From contig JAILON010000102.1 of the NCBI GenBank assembly GCA_024690865.1, positions 1-38,373 on the forward strand: a DNA stretch of 38,373 nt, given 5' to 3'. The translations under genes and the position numbers were made by a program. Source of the stretch: Treponema sp. (GTDB lineage Bacteria; Spirochaetota; Spirochaetia; Treponematales; Treponemataceae). Below, one piece after another: positions 1 to 6,344 of the stretch (its first letter is position 1; each line of letters starts with the position of its first letter). The notes under the pieces were generated by a model. That model searched no databases. It was not told the DNA's origin and worked only from the letters and a program-made list of their open reading frames with translations.

Positions 1-80
1 CGTTCCCATTCCGAACACGGAAGTCAAGCTCCCCTGCGCCGATGATACTCCTCACGGGGGAAAGTAGGTGGCCGCCGGCT
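1..80 (+). rRNA. rrf: 5S ribosomal RNA, 3' part (truncated by window edge)
   Basis: The first bases carry the conserved 5S core (CCATTCCGAACACGGAAGT) followed by the loop E/helix IV region and the closing GCCGCCGGC, which would pair with the 5' end lying outside the window. About one third of the molecule is missing on the left. A run of T follows at once (80-87), consistent with the end of an rRNA transcript. No other rRNA gene is visible in the window. Confidence 0.93.
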
Positions 81-88
81 TTTTTTTG
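72..88 (+). terminator. End of the rRNA transcript (GC stem end plus T-run)
   Basis: The GC-rich 3' strand of the 5S terminal helix runs directly into eight T residues (80-87). No separate hairpin lies between the 5S end and the T-run. A further small hairpin (arms GGCCG 143-147 and CGGCC 153-157) lies downstream and may act as a back-up. Confidence 0.45.
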
Positions 89-213
89 TTTAAACCGGAC
101 GGGACCGGCGCAGCCGGGCCGGACCTGGCGGCGCTTTTCTTCGGCCGGGTTGCGGCCCTCCGGATAACACAATTTTAGTTAACCTGTACCGGTGTCCAGT
201 TGTTTTTCCTATA

Positions 214-942
214 ATGAATCAAGAACTTGTATTGAAAAATATTGCGAGTGAAAACCAGACCCTTTTGGCCAATCCAAATGAAATCCTTCACACCGCAATG
301 GAGTTCCAGCAGCTTTTGATGTTCTATCAGAGCGGAATAAAGCAGATAACGACCAAGTTTGAAATCATCGAGGATGAGTTTGAAAGTACCCATTCCAGAA
401 ATCCCATTAGCACCATAACGAGCCGCATGAAGGATCCCATGAGCATCGCTGAAAAGCTGCAGCGGAAGGGACTCCGGGTGACGATGGACAACATGGTGAG
501 CAAGCTCTATGACATAGCGGGCATCCGCGTGACCTGTCCCTTCATCAGCGACGTGTACCGCGTCATGCAGATGCTGCTCCAGCAGGACGACATAATCCTT
601 GTGGAGATGAAGGACTACATAAAGCATCCCAAGGAGAACGGCTACCGGAGCCTGCACGTCATCGTCAAAGTTTCGGTCTACTTCAGCGACCAGAAGCGGG
701 AAATTCCCGTGGAAATCCAGATCCGTACGATTGCGATGGACTTTTGGGCCAGCCTGGAGCACCAGCTCCACTACAAGAAGGATTTTGCGGTTCAACAGGA
801 CATAGACGAGGAGCTGAAGTCCATTGCCGACGTCATTGCCACCACTGACAAGCGGATGCAGAAGCTGGCGAGGAACATTCCCGGCTTCGTGGACTACTGC
901 ACCGATTCGCCTGGGGACCTAGTCGGGCCGTTTTTTCAATAG
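214..942 (+). CDS. Small alarmone synthetase ((p)ppGpp synthetase, RelP/YwaC-like)
   Basis: A 242-residue protein with a single RelA/SpoT nucleotidyltransferase domain and no hydrolase, TGS or ACT domains, so it should transfer pyrophosphate from ATP to GTP or GDP to make alarmones in the cytoplasm. Family motifs are visible: YDIAGIRVTCPF, the G-loop segment HPKENGYRSLHVIV, and VEIQIRTIAMDFWASLEHQLHYK, the last very like Bacillus YwaC (RelP) as I remember it. The N-terminal helix (about 29-50) also fits RelP better than RelQ. No Shine-Dalgarno precedes the ATG, which lies inside a TATAATG string, so the exact start is uncertain; a TTG at 232 is an alternative. The 3' end overlaps the convergent acyltransferase by 24 bp. 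It stands alone next to the rRNA operon, with no partner gene. Confidence 0.9.
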   Translation: MNQELVLKNIASENQTLLANPNEILHTAMEFQQLLMFYQSGIKQITTKFEIIEDEFESTHSRNPISTITSRMKDPMSIAEKLQRKGLRVTMDNMVSKLYDIAGIRVTCPFISDVYRVMQMLLQQDDIILVEMKDYIKHPKENGYRSLHVIVKVSVYFSDQKREIPVEIQIRTIAMDFWASLEHQLHYKKDFAVQQDIDEELKSIADVIATTDKRMQKLARNIPGFVDYCTDSPGDLVGPFFQ

Positions 943-1860
943 CTGGGCCGGCCGGAAGAGGATCTTGTCAAACAACGTGTCCTTCGTGAGCATTCCGATG
1001 AGCGTGGGTATTGCCAGGCTGAGGATGAAGATCACGAAGCGGTTGCCGGTGAGCCTGGTCAACGGTACGAGCAGAACGAACGGTATGAGGTAGATCTGCA
1101 TCGTGTATGTTCCCAACAGGCAGAACACTTTTGCCAGGGGGAGTTTTTCAAGGATGCCGTCGAGGTTCCGTGCGGTGAAGAGCACGGTGCTTGAGCTTAT
1201 GGTGGTTGCAAGCATGCTTATGGCGAGCCTGGCCCCTGGGACTATGCCGTCCTTTGCCGTGAACTGCCCCCCGATGGCGACGGCCGCCGTTCCGCAGAGG
1301 AGCAGGAAGAGGATGGCGTTTGCAAGCGCGCCCGCCTTTTTTGAAGGTGAAAGGCGTTCGATGTTGAATCCGATGTATACAATCAAGGTGAAGGTGAAGA
1401 TTTTTGCGATGAACGATGAATAGAACGAGCTGGCCACCATGGCGGCGAGGAGGACGGCTGCAATCGCCAGGACGGCGGCCCTGTTCGATATGTCCTTGAC
1501 CGTGATTATGGCGCAATGGGCAAAGAAGAGGACGGCGAGGAACCAGACCGCGTTGCTGGAGAATGAGTACAGGGGCTGTCCGGTGGCCAGGCAGACCGAG
1601 AGGTCTATGGCGTTCCAGATGACGAAGGGCAGGAGGAGGGAGAGGGCCTGCCGCAGGTACAGCCCCAACCTGGGGGAGTCCTTCCGCTTTTCAAGGGAGC
1701 CGTACAGGAGTACGCCGCTTGCTATGAAAAAGACGGGATTGTGGAACCATGACACGAACATTCCCGCCCTGCTGTCCACGTCCGTGAAGAAGGTGTGCTG
1801 CATGACCACCAGGATGGCCGCCATTCCGCGCATGAAGTCTATATAGTGCTTTCTTTCCAT
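919..1860 (-). CDS. Acyltransferase 3 family integral membrane protein
   Basis: A roughly 313-residue polytopic protein with about ten hydrophobic segments. The N-terminal signature is that of acyltransferase-3 (OafA/WecH-like) proteins: YIDFMRGMAAILVVMQHTFF, where the R and H are the expected acyl-transfer residues, then a segment WFHNPVFFIASGVLLYG. Such enzymes O-acylate surface glycans at the cytoplasmic membrane; the substrate here is unknown, but the adjacent glycan operon is a plausible source. The start at 1860 is chosen because AGGAG sits ten bases upstream; an in-frame ATG at 1896 adds 12 basic residues and has less support. The last eight codons overlap the 3' end of the alarmone synthetase on the other strand. 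It follows queD by about 70 bp and may be cotranscribed with it. Confidence 0.85.
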   Translation of the reverse strand: MERKHYIDFMRGMAAILVVMQHTFFTDVDSRAGMFVSWFHNPVFFIASGVLLYGSLEKRKDSPRLGLYLRQALSLLLPFVIWNAIDLSVCLATGQPLYSFSSNAVWFLAVLFFAHCAIITVKDISNRAAVLAIAAVLLAAMVASSFYSSFIAKIFTFTLIVYIGFNIERLSPSKKAGALANAILFLLLCGTAAVAIGGQFTAKDGIVPGARLAISMLATTISSSTVLFTARNLDGILEKLPLAKVFCLLGTYTMQIYLIPFVLLVPLTRLTGNRFVIFILSLAIPTLIGMLTKDTLFDKILFRPAQLLKKRPD

Positions 1861-1929
1861 GAAGGGGTGTCTCCTGTTCTGTTTGTACCGGGACAATGTC
1901 CTGCTGCTGGCGACGTGCCGTGCCAGGAT

Positions 1930-2379
1930 TCAGTCCGGGCAGAACCTGGCCCGGCTCGTGTCGGTTTCGAATACGTCCACGGCGTACAGCGTCGCGGCTC
2001 CGCTGCTGGTTTTGCTACCCGCGGATGCGCTGCCGGTTTCGCGGGAAGCTCCACCGTCGGGCCTGTCCGTGTTCCTGCGCAGGGAGGGAATCTGCCTGAC
2101 GATTCCCTCGTATATGTACATGGCGATCCGCTCCGCGCTGGGGTTCTGCCGGAAAAAGTCGAAGTCGTTCAAGTTGCGGTGGTCCAGCTCCTCGCACACG
2201 GTGCGGAGTGCCTTCTTCAGTTCTGAAAAGTCCAGCAGCATCCCGCCTTCGTCCAGCGTGCTGCCCCTGGCATGGGCGAAGACCTTGTAGTTGTGACCGT
2301 GCAGCCGTTCGCATTTGCCGTGGTAGTCCTGCAGGAAATGTGCCGCGCTGAAGGCGGCCTCTACGCGTACTTCAAACAT
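1930..2379 (-). CDS. queD: 6-carboxy-5,6,7,8-tetrahydropterin synthase (queuosine pathway)
   Basis: QueD converts dihydroneopterin triphosphate to 6-carboxytetrahydropterin, the first dedicated step to preQ0/queuosine for tRNA modification. From the MFEVRV start (149 residues), the zinc-ligand histidines H14, H27 and H29 and catalytic C23 are all present (FSAAHFL, GKCERLHGHNY), as are LDFSELK, LDHRNLND and NPSAERIAMYIY. The usual C-terminal strand and Glu (YAVDVFETDTSRARF) are separated from the core by an unusual low-complexity insert rich in Gly, Ser and Ala (about residues 106-132). The start at 2379 is picked because homology begins there and a strong promoter lies immediately upstream with only six bases between its -10 and the ATG, predicting a leaderless message. 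No queC, queE or queF is nearby. Confidence 0.92.
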   Translation of the reverse strand: MFEVRVEAAFSAAHFLQDYHGKCERLHGHNYKVFAHARGSTLDEGGMLLDFSELKKALRTVCEELDHRNLNDFDFFRQNPSAERIAMYIYEGIVRQIPSLRRNTDRPDGGASRETGSASAGSKTSSGAATLYAVDVFETDTSRARFCPD

Positions 2380-2385
2380 GGGGAA

Positions 2386-2414
2386 AGTATAGCGGCAAAA
2401 CAAGAGCTGTTCAA
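2386..2414 (-). promoter_or_regulatory. queD promoter, predicted leaderless
   Basis: On the minus strand TTGAAC (2414-2409), a 17-base spacer and TATACT (2391-2386) are followed by six bases and then the queD ATG at 2379. Transcription starting about seven bases after the -10 would begin at the ATG itself. No Shine-Dalgarno sequence is present. Confidence 0.75.
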
Positions 2415-2473
2415 GCGGAGCTTTTTTGTTTGTGGCCGGTTTGTCTGGTCTCGGTCTACCGCTGCCTGTGCCC

Positions 2474-3535
2474 CTACTTCATCGTTTTGATGAGTGCGTA
2501 AATGCGTTCGGCGGTCTTGGAAAGGTCGTACTTTTCCAGCAGGGGGGCGGGGGAGGAGACTTCCTCTTCCAGCAGCCTGTCCAGGTCTACGTCGGGGCGG
2601 TCCGGGTCTATGTAGTGGGCGGCCGTCCCGTAAATCTCCGGCAGGCTGGTCCTGTTCGAGACGACTATCTGCGTTCCGCAGGAAAGGGCTTCCAGCGGGG
2701 GCAGTCCAAATCCTTCGAAGTATGACGGCAGGACGAAGGCCCTGCAGCGGGAAAGCAGCGCCTTCACTTCCCCGTCGTTCAGGTATCCGGTCATGATGAC
2801 GTTGGGAAGGCTCTTCATCTTTTCAAGTTCGGGCGCGACGACGCTGGGCAGGGGCTTTCCCGACACGGCGAACAGCTCGTCGGGATACAGGGCCGCGTGG
2901 TCTGCTATCCACTTGAGGTTCTTGCGGCGGGACAGGCTTCCCAGCGTGAAGTAGAAGGGGCTGTCCTTGAGCTGGGGCAGGCGGTCGAGCACGGAGTAGT
3001 CCGCCTGTATGTCCCTGTAGCCCGTGACTCCCGAGTAGACGACGTGGATTTTGTCCGAGGGGGTATGGTAGCGGTCCATTACGGTCCGCTTGGTGTATTC
3101 CGAGACCGTGAGTACAGCCTTGGCCCGTTTTGCGATTGCCCGGTACATCATCCTGCTGTACAGGCAGATGAGCTTGTCCCGCTTGGAGGTGAAGTCCTCC
3201 GGGTAGAGGGCGCAGTAGATGTCGTGGATGAATTCGATGCCGGGGGCGAAGAAAGGGCAGGTGTTGGAGAAGTTCAGGCTCATCCGCCGGTGGGTCAGCA
3301 CGTAGAGCTGGAAGTCCAGCTGCGTCCAGCGGGGAAAGAAGTGCGCCTCGCTTTTCAGGCGGACGGTCTTTATGTTGCTGAGGGCGGGGACGTCCTTTGC
3401 GTTGGCGGGAACGACGAGCTCCATCGTTCCCGGCTGGACCAGCCTGTCGAGGTGCTGCACCACCTCTATGGCAAGCCGTTCAATCCCGGTGAGCGTGTGG
3501 CACCATGCCTCGCCGTTTATCGCGATGGTCCTCAT
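2474..3535 (-). CDS. Glycosyltransferase family 4 (GT-B fold)
   Basis: A 353-residue cytoplasmic glycosyltransferase. The C-terminal half has the GT4 nucleotide-sugar site: FTLGSLSRRKNLKWI (about 195-210), then FVLPSYFEGFGLPPLEALSCGTQIVVSN and SLPEIYGTAAHYIDP, with the E-x7-E type signature EGFGLPPLE. The N-terminal half carries LTGIERLAIEVVQHL, typical of mannosyl- or rhamnosyl-transferases of surface glycans. The ATG overlaps the stop of the upstream nucleotidyltransferase gene in an ATGA, so it is the last gene of the 2474-9079 operon. Donor and acceptor cannot be read from the sequence. Confidence 0.9.
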   Translation of the reverse strand: MRTIAINGEAWCHTLTGIERLAIEVVQHLDRLVQPGTMELVVPANAKDVPALSNIKTVRLKSEAHFFPRWTQLDFQLYVLTHRRMSLNFSNTCPFFAPGIEFIHDIYCALYPEDFTSKRDKLICLYSRMMYRAIAKRAKAVLTVSEYTKRTVMDRYHTPSDKIHVVYSGVTGYRDIQADYSVLDRLPQLKDSPFYFTLGSLSRRKNLKWIADHAALYPDELFAVSGKPLPSVVAPELEKMKSLPNVIMTGYLNDGEVKALLSRCRAFVLPSYFEGFGLPPLEALSCGTQIVVSNRTSLPEIYGTAAHYIDPDRPDVDLDRLLEEEVSSPAPLLEKYDLSKTAERIYALIKTMK

Positions 3536-5070
3536 GCCTGGCTTCCTGCCTCTGCCAGTGCGGAAAGGGCGGCGACCAGGCGGTCGTTGGACTCGCGGTC
3601 GCGGACGAAGATGGTCAGCTCGCCCCTGCCGTCAGTTCCCTGGACGCTGGCCATGATCTTGTACTCGTCCAGGAAACGGACGGCGAGCTTCTGCATGTCG
3701 GCCTCCCCGGGGTATGCGTCAAGACGCAGGATCAGGCGGTTGAACGAGGGGCGCTTCAGCGTGACCTGCTTCAAGGCGGAAAGCGCTTCCTTCAGCCTGA
3801 CGCATTCCTCCTCGAATGCCTTTGTTGCGGCGATGAAGTCCTTCTTGTACTTGCCAACCATCTGCATGAAGTATTCGCCGAGCGATGAAACGCGGCCCTT
3901 CCCCTTGAAGGGGAGGAGTGCGGCCGGATCGTCGGAAAAGAGCAGCTTCATGCTCAACCCCGGCACGCCGAAGCGTTTCCCCAGGTCGATGATGTGCAGG
4001 CGGTCCAGGAGCTGTCCTCCCAGGCTGGAAAAGTCTTCGTAGCTCGCGTCGTGGAATTCGCCGGAGGCATCCGATGGGATGCTGCTGCATTCGGAAAGGA
4101 CGCAGACTTGGCTTTCGTCAGTACCCAGCAGTTTTGCGGCGAGTATGTCCAGTTCTTCGGATGTCGAGGGCCGGCGGGTTATGCAGTCTGCCAGTCCATA
4201 GCGAAGCTCGGAGACGAGCCTGTCCGGGGGAAAGAAGGGGTTCGAGTCCACCGTGAAGTCCGCCAGGCCGGGGAACCTCCATCTGCCGCCTGCTTCCCGC
4301 AGGATCATGCCGTAGCGGTCCGCGCTGGGGTTGAACCGTTTTTCTGCCACCGAGAGGTCCTCGATGTCGTCCACTTCGTACCAGCGGTCGCCCGGGATGA
4401 CGAGCGATCCGAGCGCGTCGGGAAGGTTTCCTGCAACTATCTTGAGTACGGTTTCGTAGTATTCGTTCCTGCCGTAGGTTGACATGTAGTAGGAGAGGAA
4501 GGGGAGGTATATGCTGTTTATGAAGTCCTTGGAAAATTTCCAGATGTTCACGGTCTTGTAATAGCTTGCGGCGTCTTCGTAGCGGAAGTCCTTCTTGCCT
4601 ACCATCCCGTTGATGTGCCCTTCCCCGTCGAGCAGGCAGCAGGTTCCGTCCATCCAGCTTTCAAACGGCGAGAGGATGGCGGCGTTTGCCGCAGGCAGCG
4701 CGAGCAGTTCCTTCAGAATTTCCCCGTCGTAGATGAGGTCGCTTTCCAGGAGCAGGGTGTCGTCCTGGGAAAAGATGTCCTTCATGAGGTAGAGCGAGTA
4801 GATGTTGTTCGTCTCGTCGTATATGGGGTTTTCGATATAGCCGAACGACAGGGAGGTGTCGTCCCTGTATGTCTTTTCTATGAAGTCCTGGATTACCTCC
4901 GCCTTGTATCCCAGTCCTATCGTGATCTTGGTGACTCCTGCGTCCCTGAGCGCGTCCACCGTATGCTCCAGCATGGGCTTGCCGTTTATCTTTATCATGC
5001 ATTTGGGAATAATCTGCGTATACTGGGGGATCCGTGTCCCCATCCCCGCCGCCAGAATGATTGCCTGCAT
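3532..5070 (-). CDS. LicC-like nucleotidyltransferase fused to a degenerate aminotransferase domain
   Basis: A 512-residue fusion. Residues 1 to about 240 are a MobA/LicC-type NTP transferase: IILAAGMGTRI, PKCMIKINGKPMLEHT, and DRWYEVDDIEDL near the end. It should make a CDP- (or similar) activated small phospho-compound. Residues about 270-512 resemble HisC-type class I aminotransferases (NPFFPPDRLVSELRYG; HDASYEDF aligned to the family's VDEAYxDF; DLGKRFGVPGL with K365 at the PLP-lysine place) but lack roughly 100 residues between LLGTDESQVCVL and HDASYEDF. The Arg after that Lys is S373, and the C-terminal substrate Arg is T486, so catalysis is doubtful. Fusions of this layout occur in the phosphonate cytidylyltransferase PntC of treponemes (from memory). 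The start at 5070 has GGGAGG upstream and touches the previous stop (TAATG). Confidence 0.85.
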   Translation of the reverse strand: MQAIILAAGMGTRIPQYTQIIPKCMIKINGKPMLEHTVDALRDAGVTKITIGLGYKAEVIQDFIEKTYRDDTSLSFGYIENPIYDETNNIYSLYLMKDIFSQDDTLLLESDLIYDGEILKELLALPAANAAILSPFESWMDGTCCLLDGEGHINGMVGKKDFRYEDAASYYKTVNIWKFSKDFINSIYLPFLSYYMSTYGRNEYYETVLKIVAGNLPDALGSLVIPGDRWYEVDDIEDLSVAEKRFNPSADRYGMILREAGGRWRFPGLADFTVDSNPFFPPDRLVSELRYGLADCITRRPSTSEELDILAAKLLGTDESQVCVLSECSSIPSDASGEFHDASYEDFSSLGGQLLDRLHIIDLGKRFGVPGLSMKLLFSDDPAALLPFKGKGRVSSLGEYFMQMVGKYKKDFIAATKAFEEECVRLKEALSALKQVTLKRPSFNRLILRLDAYPGEADMQKLAVRFLDEYKIMASVQGTDGRGELTIFVRDRESNDRLVAALSALAEAGSQA

Positions 5071-6344
5071 TACGCGCCTCCCTTTTGTTCTTTTGAAATC
5101 ATGAATTCCGCGGTCCGCTCTCCTGCCTCGCCCTGGTGCATCCAGGCCTGGGACTTTGCCCATGCCCTGTTGCGCGCCAGTTCTTCGGAATCGCTTGCGT
5201 TCCGCAAGAGTTCTCCGATGCGGGGAAAGTCTTCCTTCCGCAGCTCTATGCCGCATTTTTCGAGTGTCGTGAACTGCCAGAGCCGTTTGTCCAGGTCCCC
5301 CGCATCGCACATCCTCGTGTCCATGTCCGCGTTGACGTAGACCACCGGCCTGTCGCACAGGAACAGGTAGTCGAATATTATTGAGGAGAAGTCCGAAATC
5401 ATTATGTCCGAGCGGACCAGGCATGCCAAGTTGTCCCTGTCGTAGTTCCACTCAACGTTTGCCTCCCCTCGGTACTTTTCCTCCAGCCGCTCCAGCAGGG
5501 CTGGTTCGGACTTCCTGGACTGGGGGTGGGGGCGGATGATGATGTGCATGCCGCTTGCGACGAGGGGGTCCAGCAGCTGCTCCCCGTAGCGGGAGAGAAT
5601 TCCGTTTGGTCCCCATGACGGAGACAGCAGCACGGTGTATGTGTGTTCCGAGGGGCCGCGTCCTTCCCTGCCGTCATTCGCTTCCCTGCCGGCGTCCATC
5701 TCGCGCATCCGTTCGGCGAGTGCGTCCAGGTAGGTGCAGCCGACCGTGACCAGCTCCTTCCGTGCGATGCCGCGCTCCTTTTCCAACGTCCTGAGGTCCT
5801 CCATCTGGTAGTCGCCCGTGAGCAGGACGGAGTCGAAGTAGTCCAGGCCGAACATGCGGTAGAGCGTCGCGTCCCCCGTGCCATGCCGGATGTGCGCGTA
5901 GTGGCCTACGTTCTTGCTGCGCTTCCACTGGTAGACGTCAAGGCCGGGCGTCGTCGCCAGCAGTACGTCCGCCGTCAGGAGGTTGAGCCGTGCGAAGGCC
6001 GCGTTTCCGCTGCCGATGTATTCCGGGCGGACGAAGCGGAAGGGGTTGTCCTTCAGGAGGGGATCGTCGCTGTCGCCGGTCAGGTAGTCCACCGTGACCT
6101 GCCGCCGCTCAAAGGCTTTCAGCACCGGCAGGAAGATGTTGTAATACTGCCGGCCCTCGTTGTATATGACGAATTTCTTTCTGTCGCCCCGTGCCTTTTC
6201 CCTCGCCTTCCTGCTGGAAAAGAGGAGCTGGAGCCGGATGAATGCCGCGCGGAGCAGGAAAAAGATTGTCGCCACCACTCCGATGAATACGGAAAAGAGC
6301 ATGCTGCCCGTGCCGGGGTCGATGTAGAGGATGGGTGGGGTCAT
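5070..6344 (-). CDS. CDP-glycerol:glycerophosphate glycerophosphotransferase family protein (TagF/TagB-like)
   Basis: A 424-residue protein with one N-terminal membrane segment (about residues 12-33, MLFSVFIGVVATIFFLL) followed by a cytoplasmic GT-B-like glycerophosphotransferase domain. Family motifs are HIRHGTGDATLYR, LLSPSWGPNG, IIIRPHPQSRKSEP and SDIMISDFSSIIFDYLF, the last being the best TagF/TagB signature. Known members transfer glycerol- or ribitol-phosphate from CDP donors to lipid-linked or glycan acceptors. The start at 6344 has a perfect AGGAGG seven bases upstream and overlaps the upstream TGA (ATGA), so translation is probably coupled to the YidC-sulfatase gene. No tagD-like CDP-glycerol synthase is in the window; the adjacent LicC-like enzyme could supply the activated donor (inference). 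Confidence 0.85.
   Translation of the reverse strand: MTPPILYIDPGTGSMLFSVFIGVVATIFFLLRAAFIRLQLLFSSRKAREKARGDRKKFVIYNEGRQYYNIFLPVLKAFERRQVTVDYLTGDSDDPLLKDNPFRFVRPEYIGSGNAAFARLNLLTADVLLATTPGLDVYQWKRSKNVGHYAHIRHGTGDATLYRMFGLDYFDSVLLTGDYQMEDLRTLEKERGIARKELVTVGCTYLDALAERMREMDAGREANDGREGRGPSEHTYTVLLSPSWGPNGILSRYGEQLLDPLVASGMHIIIRPHPQSRKSEPALLERLEEKYRGEANVEWNYDRDNLACLVRSDIMISDFSSIIFDYLFLCDRPVVYVNADMDTRMCDAGDLDKRLWQFTTLEKCGIELRKEDFPRIGELLRNASDSEELARNRAWAKSQAWMHQGEAGERTAEFMISKEQKGGA

Noticed and set aside
210..215. TATAAT as the promoter -10 of the alarmone synthetase gene
   Set aside because: It overlaps the ATG, so a transcript from it would lack the start codon, and no -35 lies 16-18 bases upstream.
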